Both the position numbers and the translations under genes were made by a program. This document shows, piece by piece, positions 19,756 to 31,172 of a DNA stretch of 64,000 nt. This stretch comes from Zygnema circumcarinatum (taxonomy: Eukaryota > Streptophyta > Zygnematophyceae > Zygnematales > Zygnemataceae): the NCBI GenBank assembly GCA_037447605.1, contig CM074814.1, forward strand, positions 713,865 to 777,864. The letters run 5' to 3'. Every line of letters begins with the position of its first letter. Positions within the stretch are counted from its first letter, which is position 1. The notes beneath the pieces were generated by a model. That model was not told where the DNA came from and did no database searches. It saw only the letters and a program-made list of their open reading frames with translations.

Positions 19756-20120
19756 CACGTGACACCACGTGTGGCCACCGTGGCACGTGCGGATGCTGAC
19801 ATGGTGGAGGTAGATATGGGCGCTCCACGAAACTTGGGGCACTTGGACCGACACCACTGGATCCACTCAAGTTCAACTTGAGACCCAGATTAATCTGTGA
19901 TTGGCTGACCGACAAGTGGATCTGGAAAAATGTTTTAAGAGGAAGGTGAGATCAATCATTGAACACTGGAATCTGCGGAGCTCCGGGGATCATCAGTGGT
20001 TGATTCTGGCGTGTTGAACTGTTGGCTGAATGTGGAAGTGGACTCTGCGACGTTATGCGGCAAGATCGCGAGCCACGTGGGCGCGGGTCCGGAAGGCTCC
20101 ATTTGACGTGGCGCCACGTG
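19756..20120. promoter_or_regulatory. Cluster of five CACGTG G-boxes upstream of PPDK
   Basis: Exact CACGTG hexamers at 19756, 19766, 19784, 20074 and 20115, that is 334-700 bp upstream of the PPDK ATG. By chance one is expected every few kilobases. Confidence 0.6.
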
Positions 20121-20259
20121 GTTCCGACGTGGCCGCGGGCGGGCCCGATTCGCGGGGGAAGTCCGTGGGGACCGTTTCGGCGGAAAGCGACCGACTGGTC
20201 TCCCTCCAGGAGGGCCCTTCCCCATAAAACAAAACGTTTACGGGAATGAATATCGGCAC

Positions 20260-20435
20260 ACCTTTTTGTCTACATACACACCTTTTTATAAAAAAATCCC
20301 CCAAGGCCATTAAGACCCTAAAAATCTGACTGGCGAAAAAAAGTGTGTATCTAGCCAAAAAAGCGCGCATATAGCCAAAAAGGTGTGTATATATCCAAAA
20401 AGATATATAGCCAAAAAAGGTGTAGATAGCTTCCC
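20260..20435. repeat. AT-rich array of AGCCAAAAAGGTGTGTATAT units
   Basis: Repeats of the type TAGCCAAAAAnnTGTGTATAT occur four times on one strand (20340-20430), and two inverted partners (ACACACCTTTTT) lie at 20258-20290, making an imperfect inverted arrangement. Confidence 0.6.
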
Positions 20436-20518
20436 AGTTTTAAAGAGAAAATGATGTTTGATGAAATGATGTTTTAAAGGGGATAGCTTTCAGCTCCTCG
20501 CTTTTTTCTTTTGTCCTT

Positions 20519-20622
20519 AGGTTCTTTGCGACCAGTTTAGTTCCTCGTGGTTCCCAATGTTGTTGATTTTGTTCATCTACATTTCATGGCATCATCGCCA
20601 TCTGAGATCAATGCCACATCCT
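20519..20622 (+). repeat. Dispersed hairpin-core repeat, copy A
   Basis: Contains TTCCTCGTGGTTCCCAATG, then CATTTCATGGCATCATCGCCAT and GAGATCAATGCCAC. Same order of blocks as 39391-39510. A shorter inverted piece (GATGGCAAGGCCATC) follows at 20663-20677. Confidence 0.75.
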
Positions 20623-21113
20623 TTGCATTGTTTCTTAGGAAAAGGTGCTTGTTTGAACTCACGATGGCAAGGCCATCAAATGTACATGGATAAAATCGAC
20701 ATAGGCTTTTTTAGGTGACTATCTCCAATGGATACACGTCACGAACAGAATATTACACGTGTCCGATGATTATTGGATATGGTCAGAAACAAATAACACA
20801 TTTTAAGTTTTGAAATTTTGAAGCCTACATTGTAAAATACTTTTGTCCAGTGCGAGTACCGACAATACCGTACAGTAAAACACGCTGTCAACAAACAATG
20901 TACGGTTACGCTACCGTACAGAATGAACTATTGTACGGAGATGCTACCGTACTGAGCCTGAAGTACAGTACGGCCCCTCGTGCCGGTCCGCTAGAATCCA
21001 TGGCGGCGCCACCCCCGAGGACCCACCGGCTTGAAAGGGAAAGTCCCCTCCCTCTAGTCGCTCCCTTCTCCTGCAAACCCTAAAAGCTGCCCTCTCCCTC
21101 CCCTCCCTCTCTC

Positions 21114-23060
21114 ATGTTTGTGAGTTTAGGGCAGGCGGTGCAGCAGGCCTTTTTCGACAGCCTCGCCAAGGCAGGCTGCGTCAGTCTTGAAACCTTCGGG
21201 CCCGACTCCAGCGACGAGGAAGGAGGGGAGATGGATGTGAATGGCAGCCATGGCGACAGCCACGTACCGCGTGGGCTTGTAGGTTTCGCAAACTTCAAGA
21301 GGAGCAACCCTATGTCAGATAAATTTGAAGTCCTCAATTTCCACCATGTTGAGTTCTGGTGCTGCGACGCCACCAACGCTTCCCGGCGCTTTTCATGGGG
21401 CCTCGGCATGCCTTCGGTAGCGAAGTCTGACCATTCAACAGGGAATCACACATATGCAAGCTATGTTCTGCAGTCGCATGATCTGGTATTTGTCTTTTCA
21501 GCACCATACTCGAGTAAGATTGATCGGTCGTCCTCGCGGCTGCCTCTGCCAAACTTCGACTCTGAGACAGCTAGAAGCTTCGTTGGCAGCCATGGACTTG
21601 CTGTCAGAGCTGTCGGCATTACAGTGGTCGATGCCCACAAAGCTTTCGAAGTGAGCGTAGAGAATGGAGCCAAGGGGGTCACGGAACCCATGCTGATAGT
21701 AGATGAGGTTACAGGAGGCAGTGCAGTGATATCTGAAGTGCAGTTGTATGGAGATGTGGTTCTGCGGTTCGTCTCTCTTAGCAACTACAAAGGCCCCTTT
21801 TTGCCGAACTATGACAGCGTGGTAAACTCTGCGGTGATGTCTTACGGACTTATGAGGGTTGACCATGCAGTGGGGAATGTGCCCAACCTAATGGCAGCTG
21901 TAGAGTACATTTCGAAGTTTTCAGGGTTCCATGAGTTTGCAGAGTTCACTGCAGAAGATGTGGGAACGGTTGACAGCGGCTTGAACTCGATGGTCCTTGC
22001 AAGCAATAATGAAATGGTTTTGTTTCCAGTGAATGAACCGACGTTTGGAACGCACAGAAAGAGTCAAATTCAGACGTATCTTGAGCACAATGAAGGTGCA
22101 GGTCTGCAACACCTCGCTCTTTCTTCCAGCGATATTTTTGCAACACTTCGGGAAATGCGGCTGAGGAGTGAGTTGGGTGGGTTTGAATTCATGCCTAGAC
22201 CTACTGCAAAATATTATGCTGGACTCTCCGCAAAAGTGGGGAACGCCTTGACAGAACAGCAGCTGAAGGACTGTGAAGAATTAGGGATTCTTGTGGATAA
22301 GGACGACCAGGGTATCCTGTTGCAGATATTTACAAAGCCTGTTGGAGACAGGTGCGCTTTCTTCTCCTTGAACTCGATAACTGTAGTTTGGATTACCCCG
22401 TTTTTGTGAACAATAGCGGTCGTGCCTGACTTGAATCACCATTCGTGTACTTCAGGAGTCTTTCGAAGTGGTTTTAATCTCCTTTCTTGAGGTTGATTGT
22501 GTATGTTATTCAAGAGATGTATGTTGTTTACATGAACAGACAGGGAAGGTTACATGTCCAGGCTACATGCTACATGGAAAAATAGGTGGTGGTCAGTAGC
22601 TATATGAAAAATTCCTTATTGAATTTTTAAAGACCTTGACACGTTTAGACTAGGTGACACCTGCCAAACGGATGCAGTTGAATGTGCAGGCACACCAGAG
22701 TGGTAGTGCCGTCTCTGGTGGCCCTCAGAAAGCACCTGGCCATAGTCCTTTCACTCCAGCATAGTCATGCTTCAGAGTTTTATAAGCACTTCCTTGAAGG
22801 GTGACCATATAGAGAAACATATGCAGGGGTGTTGGTTTACCACTACTAGCTAATCCCTGTGTTTTTTCGTACGTGGCTTTTCATCATACAGGCCAACCAT
22901 TTTCCTGGAGATTATTCAGCGGATTGGATGCATGCATGTGGGAAATGACGGGAAGGAGTATCAAAAGGGCGGGTGCGGCGGCTTTGGGAAAGGAAACTTC
23001 TCCGAACTGTTCAAGTCAATCGAGGATTACGAGAGAACTTTGGATGGAACAACATCATGA
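21114..23060 (+). CDS. HPPD: 4-hydroxyphenylpyruvate dioxygenase
   Basis: Two exons, 21114-22351 and 22892-23060, 468 aa. It converts 4-hydroxyphenylpyruvate to homogentisate, the entry step to tocopherols and plastoquinone and part of tyrosine breakdown. The two vicinal-oxygen-chelate halves are visible. The N-terminal half opens with FHHVEFWCCDATNASRRFSW and contains AKSDHSTGN. The C-terminal half has VDHAVGNVP (first iron His), GLQHLAL (second His) and FLEIIQRIGC (iron Glu, in exon 2), ending with the conserved GCGGFGKGNFSELFKSIE helix that gates the active site. Length matches plant HPPD. The first ATG after the promoter gives about 60 residues before the first domain, with no strong transit-peptide character. 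A single intron splits the gene just before the last 55 residues. Confidence 0.96.
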
Positions 23061-23624
23061 GCATAGCGCAGGGATGCTGTCAGGAGGTTCAGCGAAGAGT
23101 GATCAAAGCAGGATTTGAGTAGTCCATGCTTGACATATGATGCGTTACACCATGATGGAGGGAGTGCCTGAAAAGCTTCTGAACTGAAAGGAGGTTCTGA
23201 AAGGTTCTGGTTCTTAGAGAAGCCACTCATTGAATGTAGATAGTCCCCCTGTCCTTGGCAGTGGGCAATTTCTTTCTTCTTTTGTACCTTGAGGAAAGGG
23301 CAGGCGTTGTTCCGTGACCTCCCTCCTTTGCCATTTTGTACATAGCCGTGAGTCCATGACAGGACCTTGGAAGGCTTCTGTCATTAGGAAGGGGCACATA
23401 TAGTGCTTGAATGGTGTGGTTATTGTTTTTTCAAGCGGAGTTTATCCGAGAGCCATACCTTCATGGCTTTTGTACAAGTCTCACATGTCCACTCATTCTG
23501 TGTTGCTTTCTGTAAGAACGGCTATCTCCTCCTTTCTTGAAGATGCTCCGATTCTCAGTGATGTCTGCACCCCCGTCACATGCGATGAAGGTGGGGAGCA
23601 AATAAAAATAATAATAATAATAAT

Positions 23625-23668
23625 TTATGGCCTTTCCATCGTGAGATCAATGGCACTCCCATCCTCCT
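23625..23668 (+). repeat. Dispersed hairpin-core repeat, short copy
   Basis: TTATGGCCTTTCCATCGTGAGATCAATGGCACTCC matches the core of the copies at 29934 and 39463. The TTCCTCGTGG block is missing, so the copy is truncated or diverged. Confidence 0.6.
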
Positions 23669-23703
23669 GAGCACAAATTGGGATGGAAAGATGGCAAATG
23701 CAA

Positions 23704-23880
23704 TAATCGATATCCTTCCGATATTGACCAATATATCTCAATGTATTGGACTGCCACAATTCGAGCTACAGACTCCGACAGTAGGCAGAATCGATCACCG
23801 ATATCATACGATATGCGATATGGACAATATGGTACAAAATAACGATAGTGTATCGGTAGGTGCAATAATATCGGTAGAGC
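23704..23880. repeat. Cluster of CGATAT/TATCG words
   Basis: About ten occurrences of TATCG, CGATAT or near variants in 175 bp (for example AATCGATATCC, ATCACCGATATCATACGATATGCGATATGG, ATATCGGTAG). A second such cluster is at 43618-43800. Confidence 0.75.
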
Positions 23881-24248
23881 TGGTTGCAGGCAGCTTCAAG
23901 GGCTTGGGATCTTGCAGCGTTTTAGGGCTTGCTGCGGCTCCCATTCATTGTTGCCTCCTTGCCTGTAGTGGCAAACTCTTTCTTATTTTATCGAATATTC
24001 CATGTGAAAGAAGCGGCGGGGTAAGTAAAGCCTATCTTTCTGTCCGGCAATTCTGCCACTTGCGATGCTGATTGTCATCTGAACATCCAATTATGCCAAC
24101 TGTTTGAATCGTCAAGTCGAAACAGCTCGTGTCAACTTGGAACTGGAATTTTCTCTTTTTAATTCTTACCCTGAATGGTGTAAACCTCAGTTTTCAGGAA
24201 GAAATTTGGTTATTTACTTGCTTGATGGATCACCTGAAGCTGCTGCAG

Positions 24249-24765
24249 ATGAGCAAGGTGGAGTGGTCTAACCGTCTGGTAGTAACCCTAAAGCGAGGGC
24301 TTCCTGGGAAGCGGGAAGATCAAAGAGCAGTGGTGCGCGCATTAGGGTTAAAGAAGCGAGAGAGTGTAGTGGAGAAAGGCAACAGTCCTACTATCCGAGG
24401 AATGATCAACAAGGTAAATGCCTCTGGTTCGTGTTTCTTCGACGTTTTGGGATAATTCTTGGAATGGCTCTGAACAAGTAATAATAATTGTAGTGTAATA
24501 AGTTGCTTTAGACGCGCAGTTAGTGCCAGAACAGAAGGGAACAAATTTTAGCTCTGTTGAATTTGCTCCCAGGATGTTTCTGAGCTCTTGAATACACATG
24601 TTTTATCTGCTAAATGACTGACATTCTCATCCTGTTTACTAGGTGAAGCGGTTGTTACAAGTGGAGACAAAGGAAATGTATGAAAGCCGTTTGGCACTAG
24701 AAGCTGAAAAAAGAGCTTTACGGCCGCCTTTGGTTGTCGTCCATACGCCTAAATCTAATCAATAG
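24249..24765 (+). CDS. Bacterial-type large-subunit ribosomal protein uL30, probably mitochondrial
   Basis: Two exons, 24249-24413 and 24643-24765, 95 aa. The core LVVTLKRGLPGKREDQRAVV, RALGLKKRES, and TIRGMINKVKRLLQVE fits the about 60-residue bacterial L30 fold: an RG-x-x-GK turn, a GL-x-x-x motif and IRGMINKV at the end. This form is used in organelle ribosomes; cytosolic ribosomes use the longer uL30 (L7). Plastid ribosomes of green plants lack L30, so a mitochondrial role is inferred. The C-terminal 35 residues extend beyond the bacterial length and are charged. The start follows a CTGCAG site directly, so an upstream leader intron is likely and an upstream targeting exon cannot be excluded. 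Confidence 0.82.
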
Positions 24766-25668
24766 TGATCAACAGCCATCATGAACCTCTTGGCGGCTCC
24801 AGTACAATATCTACCCCTCAGCGATTCCGACCTACCTGTGAGACAGCCAGGGCCATGGGCTGCTGCCGCCCAGGACCGCATTGGAAGCAACAGTTGGCAG
24901 TCCAGTCGTTGAGGCAGCATCCCTCAACCGTATGCTGTCGCCACCATCTCTCAATTTTTTTAATAAATTTAGCCAAATGTATGTTGATGCTGGATGATCA
25001 CTAGTTTAGCCTGATTTCTGCCAAGCTCTTGGCAGACTCAATTGGATGGAGCTAATGCAATCGCACATTTTAGCTTGTTCTCTGAGAAAAACAGGGGTGT
25101 GGAAGCATTGATTGAATGCATTGCTGTTTGAGAGTGTCCCGTTGATCCATACTTTTGTGTCCATTCTCAGTTTGAGGGTGTCGCGTTGATCCATACTTTT
25201 GTGTCCATTCTCAGAGTCCTTTCTTTTTTTTTTCATGATTGTTAACCTATATCAGCTCAGAACGGTATTTGTCATAAAGGATGAAGAGCTCTTTCTTTAA
25301 TTACAATTTCCCCTGAATTAGCTAAAGATTCTCGTTGTTGGTCTTCTGCTATCCACCCAACACCATTCACTGCACCCATCGATAAGCAAACATGAGGAGG
25401 GTGCTGGAAAAGCAGACATGCGTCCACAAGGAAACCAGCTTGTCTTCGCGATTTCTCACATCTTCTTTTTCAGAAATCCAGTCGCCCTCCAAAGTCTTCC
25501 GCACTCGAAATCTTTGTGCCAGATTTTCCAACTCGTTACGCTCTTAAAAAGCCTTCACCAGGGTCTAACTACATTCCACCTACCAGACGCTTTTACCAAA
25601 CAAAACCCAGTTCCTCCTGAGTGTAGAGACAGACATTGTCAAACATTTAGCGGCCTTTATGGGGCACC
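24766..25668. other. Convergent intergenic region between uL30 and Fe-SOD
   Basis: No gene recognised. It includes a 44-bp tandem duplication at about 25127-25214. Confidence 0.5.
25127..25214. repeat. 44-bp tandem duplication
   Basis: The unit TTTGAG(A/G)GTGTC(C/G)CGTTG followed by ATCCATACTTTTGTGTCC and ATTCTCAG occurs twice in a row with two or three differences. Confidence 0.9.
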
Positions 25669-28239
25669 CTAAACTGCCGCCTCCGCCTTCGCCTGTTGCA
25701 GCCTTGCAGCAACAGCGTCCCACGAGATGAGGTGCTCCACAAAGGTGTCAATGTAAGCCGGCCTCCGGTTCTGAAGCACCGACCATGGCCATACATCCAT
25801 GCCATGTCAAACTGTACCGCAAAACTCTACAGGCATGCCCCGTGGGACGCAGGGGAAACTCTTGACTGCGAATTTGAAAGGAGAATGTGTCCTCAATTGT
25901 ATGTGAATGTCCAGATGCAGTGTACCTACCTGGTAGTCAAGGTAGTAGGCGTGCTGCATCCATCACCGTCATCATCGTAATAAGGCATGGACCCACCATG
26001 CGAAAGATATTCAGCACATGCAGGAAAAGGAAGTGGCATTGATCTTGAAGGAGGAGGCACGTTGTTTCAAACAGCCTACAAAAAATATATCCAGACTTGT
26101 CAAAAAGGCAGCATTTATGAACACATGTGAATGAAACGTCAGCAATTTGCTTGACTTCTGCGCTCTCGCTCCCCCCATGTCATGCACCAATTGAAACTGA
26201 CTCGTTCGAGTTGGCTTTTGTGGGCACAATTCTCAAATTTCACAGTTACCCATGGATATCTAAGCATCAGAATGGACTGCCACTTTCCTGGAAACAGCAG
26301 CGAGGCCCCCTTTTGGACAACACTCCTTGAATGATAAGCTTCAACTCACCTCCCAAACGTCCATGGTGAGGAGAGGCTGCATCAAATGCAGCAAAAAAAC
26401 CAACGATGCAGCAAATCAGGTCAGCTCCTCCTTTCACGTACAGCTAAGAGCAAAAAGGTAAAAAAAAGGAAAGGTATAGACGCTCTGAGAACTAAGCTGC
26501 CTCGCTCGTATTATCTCAGGCAGCAGCAAGACTTAAAATTTCACCAGTAACGATGGGAGTGATGGCATTCGGAGTCTTCACGACCTCCAGCTTCCCATTC
26601 TTCACTGGCCAAATAAATAGCCGAACAATACCACAAGACATCTCTTGGTCAGCCATCGTCAAACACCCAAGCCTTGGCCAATTGGCTAGAGAACAAACAG
26701 CTTCAAATTGCCAACTTCATCACTGCCCTGAAAGCACAATATGGAAAGGGAACATACACACGAGCCAAGCCCAGCCGGAACCAAACTGTGTAGCACCCGC
26801 TTTCTTAAACTCGTCAATAAAGTCTTCATATGATCCAAAATCACGCTCTATAGCAGACAGTAGCTCTCCAGTGGGCTTCCCTCCACCTCCGGGCTTCATA
26901 GATTCCCAATAGAACTGATGGTTCCATGCCTGAGGGTAACAACAAGATCGTATTCAGTAAATCGCAAATCAGTATCAGTATCAGTATCAGTATCAGTATT
27001 CAGTAGATCGTATTCGTAAATAATGAAAATAGGCAGCCACATGATGCTTTTGACAAGCGATGAGTGCTGCCATGGAATTCTCTTCAAGATAGGGGATAGG
27101 GGAGGCGTGGATGTTAAAGAAGAGGAAAAAGAAGCACGGAAGGGAGCAAAAACTGGAAAAACAGATACTAGTTAACGATACAACGGCAACAAAAAAAAAA
27201 AAAAAGAGACGGGGGGGGCGATGAAAATAACAGAAAGAAGAAAAAAGCAAAGACTTATAATTCAAGAAACCAAGCAGAAGCATACTAAAATCACCACAAA
27301 ATGCTTCTTTAAACCAGGTTCCGCTAACCATTCAACCTCACCTGGCCTGCGTTGTTGAAAGCGGAAGTCGGGCTACCATTGTTGTAAGTTAATCTCACAA
27401 CGTCTCCAAGCTCCTGCTTCTCCAAGTCGGTGCCTTCCAACTGCTTGTTTAGATTTTCAACATAAGCACGATGGTGTTTTCCCCAGTGGTATTCCAATGT
27501 TGTTTTACTGATGTGAGGCTCCAAAGCATCCTGCAGCATCAGGCAAGGAAAATGCCGTTTGACGAAATCTTCTCGCAAGCAAAAAGCATATCGTAATGTA
27601 TAGTTTAAACATCTATCCCATCAAACCTGGCGAGTGCAACAACCAATTTGCATAATTTAATGCTTCCTTGAAGGTAAGAGGATATGCAGACCCAAGACAC
27701 ACGTACACATTCAGATTTCCCCTGGTAATGAAGTAGCAAGCTGACACAAGAAGCATCTCTCATTTCTTTTAAAGTCTCTTCCCATCTCCCTCACCTCCCT
27801 CCTATGAGCTTACCAGCTCATAAGGGGGAGGCTTCAGGTCATACTTGGCAACCACCAGAAACTTTGAAGGAGCGACTGTCGTCACACGTGAGAAGCACTT
27901 CTGCAAATAAAAGCACATCATGTCAGCCTATACAGAACATGGGAATGTGGCCATTACTACTTTAAATAGAAAACTTAAGACCGCCAACCAAAAAAAAAAA
28001 AAAATCCCACTGCATATTGGCATGCTCTACTTGTGCAGCTGGGAACGAGGCTGCAACGGAAAATCATCGAAGAAAAAAACGAAATCATCCGGACTAAGAA
28101 CATGAACTGTTGGTAGCGATTTAAGAAATGATAAATTCAAACACCAATACATTACTTCGCTTAAAGCAATCCTGGATGACACTCCTTTGAAGCAAGGGGC
28201 ATTCATGGCTTGAAAGCCGGATATTGAAGGTGCCATCAT
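25669..28239 (-). CDS. FSD: Chloroplast iron superoxide dismutase
   Basis: Minus-strand exons: 28239-28156, 27900-27814, 27530-27342, 26929-26758, 26604-26545, 26376-26350, 25953-25930, 25770-25669; about 250 aa. It dismutates superoxide in the plastid. The first 45 residues are transit-peptide-like (Ser/Ala-rich). Metal ligands are seen in LEYHWGKHH (His), AWNHQFYW (His), and [12 protein letters not shown] (Asp and His, split by an intron after DVWE). The Fe-type signature [17 protein letters not shown] and TPNAITP followed by [18 protein letters not shown] agree with plant FSD. Between the exon ending PIVTG and the exon starting PLLTMDVWE the phases do not join (1 versus 0) and about two residues are missing, so a tiny exon of about 8 nt or a different donor is needed. 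A 5' UTR intron ends just before the ATG. Confidence 0.93.
26966..27005. repeat. (ATCAGT)n hexanucleotide repeat in Fe-SOD intron
   Basis: Five consecutive CAGTAT units are visible, followed by the echo CAGTAGATCGTATTC. Confidence 0.85.
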
Positions 28240-29324
28240 CCTGAAAAATGGCGTATCAAAAAAACATGCTGAATTAGAACATCCTCAGCCTTCGATAAAA
28301 TTCATTTTTCCAAGTGCTTCTCATGTCCCCTGCAAATCTCGCATAATTAGCGTAGAAAACTAAAGCTCAAAGAATTGAAACTGGAACTTGGAATTGAAAT
28401 GGTTTCTACTTATTCCTTCTCCATCACCCTCGGTATGCAACTCTCTAATCGATATTCTATCTAAACTGTAAAGCGAGCACAGCCACAATCTCGCTCTCTT
28501 TCACCGGTGTGCAGTCAAACCGCGAATTCAAGATTACACGTTATCGCAAGCAGCAAGACAGCATCAGTACATGTGTAAATGCATGCATGCAATCATGTAC
28601 TCACCTTCCCCTCCGCCCTCTCTCCCAGTCCCAGCTCGCCTTGCAAGCTCTCGCCCTCTCCCTCTCCCTCTCCGTTCTCCCCTCGGTCTCCCCCACTCCT
28701 GCCACTCTCCTCCCCTGCAGGCCGCCCTTGCAGCCTGCGAGACAGTGACGAGACTCCCGCCGGCCTCTTGCCACGCGTCCGACTCCCATTGGCCGTCCGT
28801 CACGTGTTCAGCTCCCACTGGCCCGCATCATCCGTCGCTCGTGCGAGCCGCGCTCTGCGTACGGCGGTGCCCCGCAGTACTGTATGTGCGTGTGCCCGCG
28901 TACAAGTTCGGTCACGTCACGCCCTGTGAAATGGTGGGGAGGGGCGCCATGTTCATGTTCATGTTCATGTTCATGTGTCCAGCGTCATGCAAACGTTTGT
29001 ATGGGTCAGGGCGGGCCTGGCGTTCGTTTTGTAAGCAGATAGTTTTGGGTAGGTTGAAAGATGTTGTTGGCCTCATGGAATGTCGCACTGCGTCATCAAA
29101 GAAGGAGTGTATCTTCTCTTTAGGTGCAATGTCCTTTTGCAATGTAAAATGCAATGAAAACATGTTTATTGGTGTCCTTATATTCTGTGTGAGGAATGAA
29201 GATTTCTTACGATTGTCAAGAATCTGCGTTTTGATCCAGCGATTGGCGGTAGATATTCAAAAGCCAAAATTTGAGTGACTTTGTTCAAGATGCAGTTGAC
29301 ACTAGGAGCTTTAGAGGTGCAACC

Positions 29325-29625
29325 ATCGGCCGGATCTACCGCCATCGTGATCACCGGACGATGCCTCTTGCTTGTGCTGTTGTTTGCCTGTTGCCTGCTT
29401 AACATCCGGCGGCAAATGCTCCGATCGGCGGCCTTATCTGCAAGAGCATCGGACGGATCAGACAGCTCCGGAACCAATCGAACGGTGAAGTCGGCCTCGA
29501 AGTGATCGGACGACACAAAACTGCTTCGGAAAAATCGAACGGCGAAGGGCAGCTCCCGAGCGTGTCCGTATCCACCAGCGAACGCATCGGACGGTCCACT
29601 CAGCTTTTGGATTGATCGGACGGCG
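29325..29625. repeat. Loose array of ATCGGACGG/ATCGAACGG words
   Basis: ATCGGACGG or a one-base variant recurs about seven times at irregular spacing (near 29356, 29413, 29449, 29479, 29505, 29536, 29585 and 29615). Confidence 0.6.
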
Positions 29626-29925
29626 CCCGTCGCTGCCTTCTCGCGCACGACAGGCCCCTCCCCTCAAACGAGGCACGAGAACGACGAGACTCTCCCTCCT
29701 TCCCCCTTGAAATGGCACATGGATAACCTTGCGGACATTAACTTCGTTGGCTTAACTTGGCTCGCACGCCATTCAGGTGCGGACCCCATGGTCTCCTCAT
29801 CATCCTCATCATGGCGGAGGACATGACTGGATACAGCCTGCGAATGCCAATTGCACATTTACAATTTCTTCGAGCATCCTGCGAAACAAATAAAATGACA
29901 GAATTGTGCAACCAAACCAAACAAA

Positions 29926-29986
29926 TAGCTGTCCATGTACATTGGATGGCTTCGCCATCGTGAGATCAATGCCATTTCCGTTCTCA
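29926..29986 (+). repeat. Dispersed hairpin-core repeat, copy B
   Basis: GTACATTGGATGGCTTCGCCATCG followed by TGAGATCAATGCCATTTCC and GTTCTCA; nearly identical to 39457-39510. Confidence 0.8.
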
Positions 29987-30124
29987 ACCAAGCCAGGACT
30001 AAACGAGATGAAACAAAACTAAATGATTTGAGATTATAGAAGCAAAACAAGACCAAAGAGGATAGCCCGTCCGCGCATGGAACTGTTGTGCACTACTTTA
30101 CGGCAACGGTAGAGACATTCTGCC

Positions 30125-30258
30125 TCCCTTCCTGCCCTGTCACGCCCTGTCCTGTCACGCCCTGTCCTGTCACGCCCTGTCCCATCACGCCCTGTCCTGT
30201 CACGACCTTCCCTGTCACGCCCCGTCCTGTCACGCCCTGTCCTGTTTCGCTCTGTCAC
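30125..30258. repeat. 15-bp minisatellite CCTGTCACGCCCTGT
   Basis: About eight units, several perfect, some with CCATCACG or TTTCGCTC variants. Confidence 0.92.
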
Positions 30259-31172
30259 CGCCTCCATGCCGAATCCTGTTTTTGTCGTTAAATAGGTCAT
30301 AGCGGGGGTTTCTTTGCGAGTTCTCTATGTTACCGTCATGTGAAACTGGTTCACAGTTCGACGGTCACCAGTTTCCATGCGACGAATCTCCGAAATCCGT
30401 CCTTTCCGACCCGCCCAGGCGCTGAGCTCCTGGCGGCGGCGGCCGTTATTTCGGGCCGTTGCCCGGAGGCCGACACTTTTCCCTACGGCCCAAAAACTTT
30501 TCGTCGCAATCGCCAAACGTTTTGCGGCAGCCCGGTGGGCAGGGCAGCAGATTTTCCGCGCCAAAGAATCCGATCCGTCCTCTACTTCCCTGGCGCATGC
30601 ACTTCATGTCTTTTTTTGTAGCAGCCCGTGGCGCTGGGCACCAGGACAAAAACTATTCGACTCTTTCGTCCGTTTCGTCCGTTCCGACAAAAAGAATTCG
30701 CTAAGAATCCGGAACCGTTTTGTCGGTCGCCACGTGGCGTCATCATAAGCTGCCATTTGGCCTCCCTGGGTCCACCTTGTCGCTTTCTTCACTTGCCACT
30801 TGGCATCCTTGGACGAACTCACCAAAATTAAGCCAATGGTAGAATGACACGTCAAAAAACGACTGCCACGTCCGCTTGCATCCAAATTCTAGAGAGGGTC
30901 AAATTGTGCCAATGGGTGTCGGCGCGGCGGATGGCCAGCCAGATCATGACACGTGTTGGGGGCCCAAGTGGGCAGCGGCTGAAACTTTTCGCTGGCGCCA
31001 AAAGCGGGCGGTGGGCCCGTGGGAAGGCGCCAGAGAGGCGGGCGGAGGGTGCCGCGGGCAGCTGAGAAATTTTGTTTGCTTTTGTCGGACTTAGCTGCGT
31101 CGCCCGGCGGCGGAGGGAGGGAGGGAGGGAAGGGGGGAGAGAGAGAGGGGGGAAAGAGAGGAGGGGGAAGCG

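Larger units (their letters stand above)
19423..21113. promoter_or_regulatory. Shared divergent promoter region between PPDK (-) and HPPD (+)
   Basis: 1.69 kb separates the two start codons. The PPDK-proximal part is GC-rich and holds five CACGTG G-boxes. An AT-rich array lies near 20260-20435, a dispersed-repeat copy near 20519-20690, and TACGGTA/ACCGTAC words recur near 20860-20980. No TATA box was assigned with confidence. CACGTG is the core bound by plant bZIP/bHLH factors in light and ABA responses; use here is inference. Confidence 0.5.
23061..24248. other. Intergenic region between HPPD and uL30
   Basis: Apart from the short dispersed repeat and the TATCG-rich cluster, no gene was recognised. 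An (AAT)n run is at 23605-23620. The distal part probably contains the 5' leader of the uL30 gene, since its first coding exon follows a CTGCAG acceptor-like site. Confidence 0.5.
28240..31172. other. Divergent intergenic region between Fe-SOD (-) and the unrecognised gene (+)
   Basis: It contains the likely promoter and 5' UTR of Fe-SOD (CT-rich, 28600-28740, with TCACGTGTT at 28800), an (ATGTTC)n repeat at 28948-28976, a GATCGGACGG array, a dispersed-repeat copy, a 15-bp minisatellite, and a GC-rich section with GCCACGTGGC near 30729. No gene was recognised. Confidence 0.5.

Noticed and set aside
26604-26929. Fe-SOD donor directly after TGGCTC (26762)
   Set aside because: It leaves a TGA in phase at the next exon. 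The stronger GTATGT donor four bases later gives [17 protein letters not shown] in frame.
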